From: Planctomycetota bacterium
GTDB taxonomy: Bacteria > Planctomycetota > J058 > JAJDCP01
NCBI GenBank assembly: GCA_029260765.1
Contig: JAJDCP010000121.1
Span: 1-62,447 of the forward strand
DNA length: 62,447 bases
Direction: 5' to 3'
The notes under the pieces were generated by a model, which was not told the origin of the DNA, ran no database searches, and was given only the letters and a program-made list of their open reading frames with translations. Of the stretch, positions 42,635 to 50,940 are shown one piece after another; positions within the stretch are counted from its first letter, which is position 1; every line of letters starts with the position of its first letter. The position numbers and the translations under genes are program-made.

Positions 42635-44641
42635 TCAGCTCCCGTATTCCTGCCGCAGCACGCGCCGCATGACTTTGTTCGAGGCGGTGCGCGGCAGGCT
42701 GTCGCGCAGGACCACATGACGCAGTTTGAAGAGCGGGTTGAGGTGGGCCCTGATCGCCTGCTGCATCGCCTGGCGCAGCCCGTCCGCCTCGAGCTCAGCG
42801 CCTGCCTGAGGGACCGCGTAGATCACCAGCTGCGACGGCCCGCCTCCCGCGGGAGCCACAGCGATGGCCGCGGTCTCGCGAACACCCGGCTGGCCGTCGA
42901 CGGCGCGCTCGATCTCGGCAGAGCTGACTTTGATGCCGCCGAGGTTCATGGTGTCGTCGACGCGGCCGTGGGCTCGGTAGTAGCCGCCGGGCAAACGCTG
43001 CATGCAGTCCCCGTGCCGCCGCAACGGGTGCGAGCCGCTTCCCTGGGGGCAGCCCTCGAAGTAGACCTCGCGATGGTCGCGGTTCAGCAACCGGCTGGAC
43101 AGGCCGATGGAGGGCCCGGTGATGAAGACCTCGCCCTCCTCTGCGGAGGCTCCCTGCTCGTCGAGCAACACGAAGTCGAGCCCGAGCGCGGGGGTCGAGA
43201 AGGTCGCCGGAGCCGCCGGCTGGACCAGCGAGCCGGTGATGTAGCCGCCGCCGATCTCGGTTCCTCCGCAATACTCGATGACCGGACGGTAGCGCGCCCG
43301 CGCCATCAACCAGAGCATGTCTTCGGCGTTGGAGCACTCCCCTGTCGAGCTGAAACAGCGGATGCTGGTCCAATCGAGCCCCGCAGTGGAATCCTGGGCT
43401 TTCCAGGCCGCGACCAGGCTGGGCACCACCCCGAGCATCGTCACCCCGGCGTCCTGCACAAAGCGCGCAAACGCGCGGCTGTTCGGGGCTGATTCGAAGA
43501 GCGCGATGCTGGCGCGGTTCACCAGGCTGGCATAGATCAGCCAGGGCCCCATCATCCAGCCCAGGCTGGTCGGCCAGGCGACCACGTCGCCTGGCCGGAT
43601 GTCGTGGTGCAGGCGGCCATCGACGGCGCATTTGAGGGGGGTGGTGTGGGTCCAGGGGATCGCCTTGGGCTCACCAGTCGTGCCCGAAGAAAACAGGATG
43701 TTGCTGACGGTGTCGGGGTCACAAGCCACAGTGTCGAAGCTGGCGTCGTCCGGGAGGAATGCATCCCAGCTGAGGTCGCCGGCACGCAGCGGTCCCTCGA
43801 CCGCAGACCCGGCGGCCAACACCACAGCGCGGGGCGCCGCCGCTTCGCACACCCGCGGATACAGCGGAATGCGCTGGGCACCCCGCACAATCACATCCTG
43901 CGTGAAGATGCCGGCGGCCTGCCCGATCCGCAGCCGGGTGGCGATCTCTTCGGCAGCGAAGCTGTCCGCGATGGAGATGGCAGCGCACCCCGAGCGTACG
44001 ATTCCCAGGTAGATGGCCACAGACTGCCAACCCATCGGCATGTCGATCGCGATGGCCGCCCCCTGGGGAAAGCCCGCCTCCCGCAATCCTCGCGCGACGC
44101 GGCCGCTCAAACTCCACAGCTCCTGGCGCGACACGCGGTGCAACGCACCGTCCTCACCAGCATGGATGATCGCCGGGGCCTCGCTCGGGAGGAAACAGGC
44201 CTCCGCGATGTTCAGCCGTGCGCCGACCAGCCAACGCGGGGCTTCGGGCAGACGCAGGTCGCAGAACTCGCTCCAGGGTTGGCGGAAGGGCACCTGCAAG
44301 GCGCGTAGCTGCCCCTGCCAGAATTCCTCCGGTTCGGCGGCCGACCATCGATGCAGGGCTTCGTAATCGCAACCACGCGCCTGCAGCAGCTTGCCGAGCT
44401 GACTGTGCTCGAGGTCTGCGGCGCTCGGTTCCCACACCTTCGGCACGACGGGACCGGCCATGCCATCGGGGAAGCACTGCTGGAAGAGCCGCAGATGGAC
44501 CGGCCAGGGATCGTCGGGAAGTAGCGCCTCACGGAGTCTGCGCCAGGCCGCCAGGCCCCCTTCGGCGGCCGCGCTCGCGAGGGAGGCGGCGCGCGCGGCA
44601 TCGACGCCGCCTTCCTGCAATTGTTGAGCAAGCCCGGGCAT
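42635..44641 (-). CDS. Acyl-CoA synthetase (acetyl-CoA-synthetase-like AMP-forming ligase)
   Basis: A 668-residue ANL-superfamily enzyme that adenylates a carboxylic acid and transfers it to CoA. The N-terminal domain (about 85-155) is the ACS_N type (FWQGQLRALQVPFRQPWSEF, LNIAEACF). AMP-binding motifs are FSSGTTGEPKAIPWTH (phosphate loop), YCGGTEIGGGYI, and DDTMNLGGIKVSSAEIE; the C-terminus ends LPRTASNKVMRRVL with the catalytic Lys. Length and motifs resemble the peroxisomal AAE17/AAE18-like or acetoacetyl-CoA-synthetase-like group rather than classical Acs. The substrate is not determined. It is 21 bp downstream of a B12-binding mutase subunit gene, so propionate or branched-acid activation is plausible. 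Confidence 0.88.
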   Translation of the reverse strand: MPGLAQQLQEGGVDAARAASLASAAAEGGLAAWRRLREALLPDDPWPVHLRLFQQCFPDGMAGPVVPKVWEPSAADLEHSQLGKLLQARGCDYEALHRWSAAEPEEFWQGQLRALQVPFRQPWSEFCDLRLPEAPRWLVGARLNIAEACFLPSEAPAIIHAGEDGALHRVSRQELWSLSGRVARGLREAGFPQGAAIAIDMPMGWQSVAIYLGIVRSGCAAISIADSFAAEEIATRLRIGQAAGIFTQDVIVRGAQRIPLYPRVCEAAAPRAVVLAAGSAVEGPLRAGDLSWDAFLPDDASFDTVACDPDTVSNILFSSGTTGEPKAIPWTHTTPLKCAVDGRLHHDIRPGDVVAWPTSLGWMMGPWLIYASLVNRASIALFESAPNSRAFARFVQDAGVTMLGVVPSLVAAWKAQDSTAGLDWTSIRCFSSTGECSNAEDMLWLMARARYRPVIEYCGGTEIGGGYITGSLVQPAAPATFSTPALGLDFVLLDEQGASAEEGEVFITGPSIGLSSRLLNRDHREVYFEGCPQGSGSHPLRRHGDCMQRLPGGYYRAHGRVDDTMNLGGIKVSSAEIERAVDGQPGVRETAAIAVAPAGGGPSQLVIYAVPQAGAELEADGLRQAMQQAIRAHLNPLFKLRHVVLRDSLPRTASNKVMRRVLRQEYGS

Positions 44642-44662
44642 CGCAGCTCTCCTGGCTGTTCC

Positions 44663-45067
44663 CTACCTGGTGGCCGCGCGCCGCTGCATCACCTCGTTGC
44701 GGGTGTAATCGACCATCTCTTGCAGCGATGCTCCGGGCGTGAACAGCCGCCCCACGCCGAGCTTTCGCAGCTCGACGATGTCATCCTCGGGAATGATGCC
44801 CCCGCCGATCACCAGCTTGTCGGACGCCTGGTGCTCTTCGAGCAGACGGAGGATCTTGGGGAAAAGCGTCATGTGCGCGGCCGAGTGGATGCTGATGCCG
44901 ATCACATCGACATCTTCCTGAATGGCCGCCGAGACGACCATCTCGGGAGTCTGGTGGATGCCGGTGTAGACGACCTCGAAGCCGGCGTCACGGAATGCAC
45001 GAGCCACCACGCGCGGGCCCCGGTCATGGCCATCGAGGCCACATTTGCTGACCAGGATTCGGATCAT
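44663..45067 (-). CDS. B12-binding subunit of a methylmalonyl-CoA-mutase-type enzyme
   Basis: A 134-residue cobalamin-binding domain starting at the ATG at 45067. It begins RILVSKCGLDGHDRGPRVVA with the base-off/His-on DXHXXG motif, continues GFEVVYTGIHQTPEMVV, VIGISIHSAAHM and LVIGGGIIPEDD, and ends LFTPGASLQEMVDYT. It is the small subunit of split acyl-CoA mutases (methylmalonyl-, isobutyryl- or ethylmalonyl-CoA mutase), so a separate catalytic subunit must be encoded elsewhere. The PduO-type adenosyltransferase at 58.9 kb would supply its cofactor. Confidence 0.9.
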   Translation of the reverse strand: MIRILVSKCGLDGHDRGPRVVARAFRDAGFEVVYTGIHQTPEMVVSAAIQEDVDVIGISIHSAAHMTLFPKILRLLEEHQASDKLVIGGGIIPEDDIVELRKLGVGRLFTPGASLQEMVDYTRNEVMQRRAATR

Positions 45068-45182
45068 CTCACTCACCTGCTGCCCCTCACGCCCGCTCCG
45101 GCGGTCTCGGCACGCGAACCCTCTGCGGGCGCTGCCTGTCAAAGCCCCATGTTACCGGCCGTGAGAGCCCCTGGCAAGACGC

Positions 45183-46250
45183 TCAACAGGCCACCACTGC
45201 CAGGGCCACAAGCAAAGCCAGGGAGAGCAGACCTGCAACCCACCAGAGCTCAAGGTTGGCCGCTACGGACATACGTCGGGAAGGATCAGACGGGACAAGG
45301 CCCCCGGCCACGCGCTCCAGGCTGGCGAGCAGGGCAGCACCGTCCGGGTAACGCTCCGACGGGCGCTTGCGCAGACAGACCTGCAGCAGCCTGATCAGGT
45401 TCTCGGGCACTCCCGGCCAGCGCGGAAAGCGAGGCGGCTCGCGCAGAGCCCGCTGCACCAGCTCGACGGCATTGCGCCCTTCGAATGGGGGTTTGCCATA
45501 GACCGCCGAATACATCGTAGCGCCAAAACCATAGACATCGGCGGCAGGGCCGGCGTTGCGTGGATCTCGAGCCTGCTCGGGCGCCATGTACGAGGGAGTT
45601 CCGAGCATGGTTCCGCTGCCCGTGAGAACGCCTCCGGCATCCTGGCGCTTGGCCAGACCCAGGTCGACCAACTTGACCGCGCCCTGCTTCGAGACCAGCA
45701 CATTGGAGGGTTTGAGGTCACGGTGGACGACCTTTTTGGCGTGCGCGTAGGCCAGCGCGCAAGCTAGGCCCCGAGCGATCTGCAGAAGCTGCGCAAGCTC
45801 CAGGGTCTTCGAGGCGAAGAGCTCGGTCAGGCTCTGCCCTTCGACGTATTCCATCAACAAATAGGGCCGCGCCGCCGACAAGCCGACATCATAGACTTGC
45901 ACGATGTTCTCATGGTTGAGGCGGGCGGCTGCCCGTCCCTCTTCCAGGAAACGTTGCTTGAGCTTGCTCTCGCGTGCGTGGAGCACCTTGAGGGCCACCG
46001 GACGGTCCATCGAGATCTGGACGGCCTGGTAGACACTGCCCATCCCTCCCCGGCCGAGACGCCGCAGCAAGCGGCAGCCGGCACCGTTCGCCAGCTCCAG
46101 CTCTTCCGCCGAGAGGCTCTCATCGACGGGCTCGCGGTAGCAGACTGTGGTGGCCGCATCATCGTCCGCTTCCGCCGCAGTGTCGGGAAAGCAGCGCGGG
46201 CACAGTCGGTCTGCTGCGGGCAGCGCAAGCTGGCAGCGAGGACATTCCAT
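45183..46250 (-). CDS. Zinc-ribbon Ser/Thr protein kinase with C-terminal membrane anchor
   Basis: A 355-residue kinase; the ATG at 46250 begins a zinc ribbon (MECPRC, LCPRCF). The kinase domain (about 60-315) has GRGGMGSVYQA, PVALKVL, VVHRDLKPSN, a VDLGLAK metal motif (Leu replacing Phe of DFG, seen in other active kinases) and MAPEQ. A single transmembrane helix closes the protein (about 335-354), leaving no outside sensor domain. It follows a response-regulator gene by 27 bp or less on the same strand, so the two may form one signalling unit. Start codons upstream at 46271 and 46274 are in frame. Confidence 0.88.
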   Translation of the reverse strand: MECPRCQLALPAADRLCPRCFPDTAAEADDDAATTVCYREPVDESLSAEELELANGAGCRLLRRLGRGGMGSVYQAVQISMDRPVALKVLHARESKLKQRFLEEGRAAARLNHENIVQVYDVGLSAARPYLLMEYVEGQSLTELFASKTLELAQLLQIARGLACALAYAHAKKVVHRDLKPSNVLVSKQGAVKLVDLGLAKRQDAGGVLTGSGTMLGTPSYMAPEQARDPRNAGPAADVYGFGATMYSAVYGKPPFEGRNAVELVQRALREPPRFPRWPGVPENLIRLLQVCLRKRPSERYPDGAALLASLERVAGGLVPSDPSRRMSVAANLELWWVAGLLSLALLVALAVVAC

Positions 46251-46277
46251 CGCTTCTCCCGGCACGACCATCAAGCC

Positions 46278-46961
46278 TCAAGGCTCGAAGCGGTAGCCCG
46301 TGCCGTGCACCGTGATCACGTGGCGGGGATGGGAGGGATCGGACTCGATCTTGGCGCGCAAGCGCAGCACGGTGTTGTCGACCGCGCGCGTCCGGACGAC
46401 CCGCTTGAAGCCCCACACCTCGCGCAGCAGCTCGGCGCGAGGGATCACCCTGCGCGGATGGGTGGCGAAGTAGGACATCAGCTGCGCTTCCTGGGACGTC
46501 AACTGGCGGGTCTGGCCGTCGGGCCGCCGCACTTCCTCGCGGTCGAGGTCGATCTCAGCCTCGGCGAAGCTCAACATGCCCCGCGGCGGGGTCATCGTGT
46601 GGTCGCGCAGCTGTACTTCGACGCGTGCCATCAACTCTTCGGCGGCGAAGGGCTTGGACATGTAGTCGCTCGCTCCAGCCCGCAGTCCCTCCACGCGCTC
46701 GGACACCGAGGCCCGACCGCTGAGAAAGATGACGGGAAACATCTTTTTCTCTGCGCGCCACTGCCGCAGCAGCTCGAGGCCGGACTTTCCCGGCAGGTTC
46801 CAGTCGAGGATGGCGACGTCGGGCCAGGTCGCGCCGACGGACTGTTCCGCCTCTTCGGCCGACGCGACGGCCGTGATCGCATAGCCCTCGGTCTTGAGGG
46901 TCTCAGCAAGAGACAGCCGGAGCGAGAAATCGTCCTCGACAAGAAGGACTCTCGAGTGCAT
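46278..46961 (-). CDS. OmpR/PhoB-family response regulator
   Basis: A 227-residue regulator. The receiver (1-118) has the acidic pocket LVEDD, phosphoacceptor Asp in AILDWNLPG, Ser in IFLSGRA and Lys in MSKPF. The winged-helix DNA-binding domain (about 130-225) has RQLTSQEAQLMSYFATHP, NTVLRLRAKIE and VHGTGYRFEP. No histidine kinase is nearby; the adjacent Ser/Thr kinase is the only obvious signalling partner. The gene is the first of its transcript and faces a 429-base non-coding gap. Confidence 0.93.
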   Translation of the reverse strand: MHSRVLLVEDDFSLRLSLAETLKTEGYAITAVASAEEAEQSVGATWPDVAILDWNLPGKSGLELLRQWRAEKKMFPVIFLSGRASVSERVEGLRAGASDYMSKPFAAEELMARVEVQLRDHTMTPPRGMLSFAEAEIDLDREEVRRPDGQTRQLTSQEAQLMSYFATHPRRVIPRAELLREVWGFKRVVRTRAVDNTVLRLRAKIESDPSHPRHVITVHGTGYRFEP

Positions 46962-47390
46962 CGCTTCCTCCCGAGGCTGTCCGCAGCCGCAACGTACGCG
47001 ACGGCTGAGGGACCTTTTCAGACCCTTTGTTGATTCTAGCGTGGTTTGTTGCGCCGCGCAGCGATGCAGTCAAAAAGCCGTCTGGCGGCACGCGCCAGGG
47101 CTGCTCATTGCGCACAAGTAGCTTTTGACAAGCTGGGCGGCACTGTGGGTTCAGGGGCGACCCCCGCCGTGGCTTCAGGCCTCCGGCTTCAGACTTCAGA
47201 CTGCCTGCTGGAACACCCGGAGTTTCCAGTGGCCTCTACTCATGACGTGGTCTCGCTTGACAGAAACCTGGAGCCCGGAGCCCGTAGCCCGGGCAAGCCA
47301 AACCTTGGGCTCGCGCCAACCTGTCCGGGCAGAAATCCGGGCTGGGCAGCGCCAGGGACACTGAAGACGCGCGAGCCGTCGAGCGTTACA
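46962..47390. other. Divergent intergenic region, no gene seen
   Basis: The gap lies between the response-regulator gene (minus) and the pseudouridine synthase gene (plus). The frame of the latter stays open upstream to about 47046, but its composition there is not protein-like. The only pattern is short direct repeats (GGCTTCAGACTTCAGACTGC near 47182-47205; GGAGCCCGGAGCCCG near 47270). Promoters for both genes must lie here but I cannot place them. Confidence 0.45.
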
Positions 47391-48431
47391 ATGGCGCCTT
47401 CGAGGATCGCTGTGAAGATTCCCATCCGAGACTATTCCCGCCCTCCTGAGTGGGTCACCTACCAGGTACCGCCAGAGAGACAGGGGCTGCGGCTCGACCA
47501 TTTTCTGGCCGAGTGCCTGCATTGGCGCAGCCGTAATCAGGTGCAAGACTTGATCCGCACAGGAAAAATCAAGCGCAACGGCGGCCCGGTAAAGAAGTCG
47601 ATGCGGCTCAACGCCGGCGATGCCATCGACGTCAAGGTACCCCCTCCCGCGCGCGAACCGCGCCCCGACCTGATTCCCATCGACATCGTATACGAAGACG
47701 AAGACCTGCTCTGCCTGAACAAGTCCGCCGGCGTGGTGTGCCACCCCGTCGGGCAGTTCCAGTACGAGACGCTGGTCAACGCGCTGCACTGGCACTTCGC
47801 CCACAAGCGCGGCGTCGAGCTCTTCCCGCAGCTGTGCCATCGTCTTGACCGCGAGACCAGCGGCCTGCTGCTGATCGCCAAGACCCCCGAGGTGCGCGCC
47901 CTCGTGCAGAGCCTCTGGGAGCAAAGACGCGTCGAGAAGCGCTATCTGGCGCTGGTGCGCGGGAGGCTCTCTTGCCAGCAGGGCAGCATCGAGGCCCCGC
48001 TCGCGCCCCATCCGGACAGCCCGGGCGGACTGAAGATGCACGTCGATCCCGAGGGGCAACGCGCACGCACCGACTATCGGGTCATCGAGGATCTGGGGAC
48101 GTGTACGCTGGTCGAGCTCGATCTCAAGACCGGCCGCCAGCATCAGATCCGTGCGCACATGAGCCACCTGGGCCATCCGCTGCTGGCCGACACGCTCTAT
48201 CTGCAAGCGGGCGGCGCGGCTCCCTCGCGCTGGCGCCCCGAACAACAGGCGCCGGCAGGGCCGGGCGGGCTGTGCCGGCAGGCATTGCACGCCTCGCAGC
48301 TCGCTATGTTGCACCCCGTCAGCGGAGCTCGCTTGCAGCTCGAGGCTCCGCTGGCTCCAGACATTGTGGCCGCCATCGAAGCCTTACGCGCCGTGGCGAC
48401 AGATCCCCCCTCGAAGGAGAGCCCAGAATGA
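47391..48431 (+). CDS. RluA-family 23S/tRNA pseudouridine synthase
   Basis: A 346-residue enzyme converting uridine to pseudouridine in RNA. An S4-like RNA-binding domain (about 30-90: LRLDHFLAECL, RTGKIKRNGGPVKKS, LNAGDAIDV) precedes the catalytic domain, which has HRLDRETSGLLLIAKT with the catalytic Asp, KRYLALVRG, and TGRQHQIRAHMSHLGHPLLAD. The ATG at 47391 gives a natural S4-type start. RluC/RluD paralogues cannot be told apart from sequence alone. The stop overlaps the hutH start (ATGA). Confidence 0.92.
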   Translation: MAPSRIAVKIPIRDYSRPPEWVTYQVPPERQGLRLDHFLAECLHWRSRNQVQDLIRTGKIKRNGGPVKKSMRLNAGDAIDVKVPPPAREPRPDLIPIDIVYEDEDLLCLNKSAGVVCHPVGQFQYETLVNALHWHFAHKRGVELFPQLCHRLDRETSGLLLIAKTPEVRALVQSLWEQRRVEKRYLALVRGRLSCQQGSIEAPLAPHPDSPGGLKMHVDPEGQRARTDYRVIEDLGTCTLVELDLKTGRQHQIRAHMSHLGHPLLADTLYLQAGGAAPSRWRPEQQAPAGPGGLCRQALHASQLAMLHPVSGARLQLEAPLAPDIVAAIEALRAVATDPPSKESPE

Positions 48432-49960
48432 AGACCCTGCAGCTCGATGGCCAGAGTCTCGACCTCAGCACGCTCGAACAGTTCCTTGCTGCGCCTCCCG
48501 AGCAGCTGGTGCTGACGGACACGGCTTGGGAACGAGTCCGGGCCGCCCGGCACCTGGTCGAGGAGATCCTGGACTCCGAGCGCACCGTCTATGGCATCAA
48601 CACAGGTTTTGGCCGGCTCTGCTCCGAGCGCATCTCCCGCGCCCAGGGCAAACAGCTGCAGACCAACCTGATCCGGTCGCACGCCGCCGGGGTGGGGCCG
48701 TCCCTGCCGGCGGACGACGTGCGTACGGCGTTGTTGCTGCGCGCCAACACGTTGGTGCAGGGGCACTCGGGAGTGCGCGAAGAGACGCTGCAGCTGCTCC
48801 TGGATATGCTGGCTCGCGGTGTGGTCCCCGAAGTACCCGCTCAGGGCTCGGTGGGCGCGAGCGGCGACCTCGCTCCGCTCGCCCATGTCGCCCTGGTCGT
48901 GATCGGCGAAGGGGAAGCTCGCTACCAGGGGCGCTTGATGGCGGGTGGCGAAGCGCTCGCAGCGGCGGGGTTGCGCCCGGTGCAGCTCGAGGAGAAGGAA
49001 GGGCTGGCGCTGATCAACGGCACGCAGTTCACGACCGCGCTGAGCTGCACCGCCTACGTCCGCGCCCGCAGATTGGCGCGTACCGCCGACATCGCCTGCG
49101 CGTTGTCGACGGACGCGTTGCTCGGCACCGACGTGGCCTTCGACGCGCGGCTGCATGCGCTGCGACCGCATCCTGGGCAGGTCGAATCGGCACGCAACCT
49201 CAGCAGATTGCTGGCGGGAAGTCCCCTGAAGGAATCGCATCGAGACTGCGGTCGGGTGCAAGACGCCTACGCGCTGCGGTGCTCGCCGCAGGTGCATGGG
49301 GCCACCCGCGATGCGATGCGCTATGTGCGCGGTGTGCTCGAGTGCGAGATGAACAGTGTTACCGACAATCCGATCTTGTTCCCGGACAGTGGCGACGTGC
49401 TATCGGGGGGGAATTTCCACGCCGAGCCTGTGGCGATGGCGGCAGACGTGCTTGCGATCGCCTGCGCAGAGCTGGCGTCGATCTCGGAGCGGCGCCTGGA
49501 GCGGCTGGTCAATCCCGATCTGTCGGCGGGTCTGCCCGCCTTCCTGGCGAGTGAGCCGGGGTTGACCTCGGGGTTGATGATGGTCCAGGTCACCGCGGCC
49601 GCGCTGGTTTCGGAGAACAAGGTGCTCTGCCACCCCGCGTGCGTCGACTCGATCCCCACCTCGGGGAACACCGAGGACCATGTGAGCATGGGAATGCATG
49701 CCGCCCGCAAGGCACAACAAGTCGTCACTCACGTTGAGCTGGTGCTGGCAACCGAGCTGTTGGCGGGCTATTTCGCGCTCGGCTACCGCAAGCTGAAGAC
49801 CTCGCCCGTGCTCGAGGCCGTGCGCGCGCGGATCGCAGCGCGCGTTCCGGCTCCGACGGGAGACCGCCCCTGGCACAAGGACATCAAGATCCTGGCGCAG
49901 GGTATCCGCGAGGCAGCCTTCTCGGGCGTGGTGATGGAGCTGCTGGAGGACTTTGCCTAG
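48428..49960 (+). CDS. hutH: Histidine ammonia-lyase
   Basis: A 510-residue lyase that deaminates L-histidine to urocanate. GSVGASGDLAPLAHVALV contains the Ala-Ser-Gly triad that cyclises into the MIO electrophile, YGINTGFGRL carries the catalytic Tyr region, and NSVTDNPILFPDSGDVLSGGNFHAEPVAM is the typical second active-site block. SIPTSGNTEDHVSMGMHAARK also fits HAL rather than the phenylalanine/tyrosine group. No hutU, hutI or hutG is present in the window. It is translationally coupled to the pseudouridine synthase gene. Confidence 0.95.
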   Translation: MKTLQLDGQSLDLSTLEQFLAAPPEQLVLTDTAWERVRAARHLVEEILDSERTVYGINTGFGRLCSERISRAQGKQLQTNLIRSHAAGVGPSLPADDVRTALLLRANTLVQGHSGVREETLQLLLDMLARGVVPEVPAQGSVGASGDLAPLAHVALVVIGEGEARYQGRLMAGGEALAAAGLRPVQLEEKEGLALINGTQFTTALSCTAYVRARRLARTADIACALSTDALLGTDVAFDARLHALRPHPGQVESARNLSRLLAGSPLKESHRDCGRVQDAYALRCSPQVHGATRDAMRYVRGVLECEMNSVTDNPILFPDSGDVLSGGNFHAEPVAMAADVLAIACAELASISERRLERLVNPDLSAGLPAFLASEPGLTSGLMMVQVTAAALVSENKVLCHPACVDSIPTSGNTEDHVSMGMHAARKAQQVVTHVELVLATELLAGYFALGYRKLKTSPVLEAVRARIAARVPAPTGDRPWHKDIKILAQGIREAAFSGVVMELLEDFA

Positions 49961-49979
49961 CCAAAAGTTTGGCCTGGCA

Positions 49980-50423
49980 TCAAGCGGTGGGCAGGTCGAG
50001 GGTGTATTGGACGATCTGCGGCGTGAAGCCCAGCTTCTTGAAGAAAATGCGCGCCTTGTCGTTGACCGCTCCCACAGAGGTACGCACGGTCGCGACCCCT
50101 TTGTCGCCGAACCACGCGACTCCCCGCTGGACCAGAGAACGGCCCAGGCCGAGGTGGTGGTAGGCCCCCCCCACCACAACGCTTTCAAGCAGGCCCAGCT
50201 CGGCAGCCAGATGAGCTTTCGGGGCGAGCACTCGGCCTGCGAGATAGCCGATCACCTTGTCGTTCCGATCGGCCACCAACAAACAACAATCCGGATCGGT
50301 GACCCGCAGCCGCCAAAACGCCTCGGTGTGGAAATCGCCGGGCCGGTCTTCATCGGAAAGCAACTCGCGACCCAACGCAATGATCTGCGGCAAGTCGGCA
50401 AGGCTGGCCTGCCGAATGCGCAT
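49980..50423 (-). CDS. GNAT-family N-acetyltransferase
   Basis: About 147 residues with the GNAT fold: MRIRQASLADLPQIIALGREL opening, VADRNDKVIGYLAGRVL, LGLLESVVVGGAYHHLGLGRSLVQRGV (acetyl-CoA loop, motif A with a G-L-G-R core) and FFKKLGFTP at the end. The start is uncertain: ATG 50423 gives a natural N-terminus, while ATG 50486 would add 21 residues and overlap the acidic gene. The acceptor is unknown. It is probably co-transcribed with the acidic protein upstream. Confidence 0.82.
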   Translation of the reverse strand: MRIRQASLADLPQIIALGRELLSDEDRPGDFHTEAFWRLRVTDPDCCLLVADRNDKVIGYLAGRVLAPKAHLAAELGLLESVVVGGAYHHLGLGRSLVQRGVAWFGDKGVATVRTSVGAVNDKARIFFKKLGFTPQIVQYTLDLPTA

Positions 50424-50466
50424 ATCTCGTTGCGGGATCACGTCTTCGATAATGGTACCCAGCCTC

Positions 50467-50775
50467 TCAAATTTCCGTCTCGTCATCGAAGTCATCATCG
50501 TCGAAGTCGTCGTCGTCGTCAAAGTCTAAATCTTCATCTTCGTCTTCGAAGAACTCGTCGTCGTCGAAATCGTAATCTTCGTCTTCGTCTTCGTCGTCTT
50601 CGTCGCCCGGGTCAAAGCCGTCGCCTTCGTCGTCAGCCAGGTCGTAGCCGAAACTATCCAGGGAGGCTTCGGAAGACTCTTCCTCGTCCTCAGAGTAGGC
50701 ATCAGGATCGAGGTCTTCGAACAACGGATCAGCCACGGGAATGACACAGTCGAGATCCTGCTCGATAGCTTGCAT
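50467..50775 (-). CDS. Extremely acidic small protein
   Basis: A 102-residue protein from ATG 50775 in which Asp and Glu make up more than half of the residues and basic residues are nearly absent. The C-terminal 45 residues are almost only Asp, Glu and Phe (blocks such as DDEFFEDEDEDLDFDDDDD). The DNA carries a matching GAC/GAA simple-sequence composition, which opens frames on both strands. Such tails are disordered and bind basic proteins or divalent metal. The N-terminal MQAIEQDLDCVIPVADPLFED looks like a conserved head. Function unknown. Confidence 0.65.
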   Translation of the reverse strand: MQAIEQDLDCVIPVADPLFEDLDPDAYSEDEEESSEASLDSFGYDLADDEGDGFDPGDEDDEDEDEDYDFDDDEFFEDEDEDLDFDDDDDFDDDDFDDETEI

Positions 50776-50940
50776 GTCGGGCAACTCCAGGCAGCATCGA
50801 AACTTCCGACGGCTTGCGGTCCGGATCAACGATCTGGAATGCACCGAGTCGCCGGGGTTGAGACCGGATTGAGGCACACAGCAACTGCGGGTTTATAGCC
50901 ACAGGTCTGAGGAATTGCAAGACGTGATTTCTGTGCAGAT

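Noticed and set aside
41219..43492. Plus-strand 757-codon frame
   Set aside because: It is antisense to the aldehyde dehydrogenase, membrane protein and acyl-CoA synthetase genes, which have clear motifs.
48428..49960. A complete histidine-degradation (hut) operon
   Set aside because: Only hutH is present; neighbours are a pseudouridine synthase and a GNAT.
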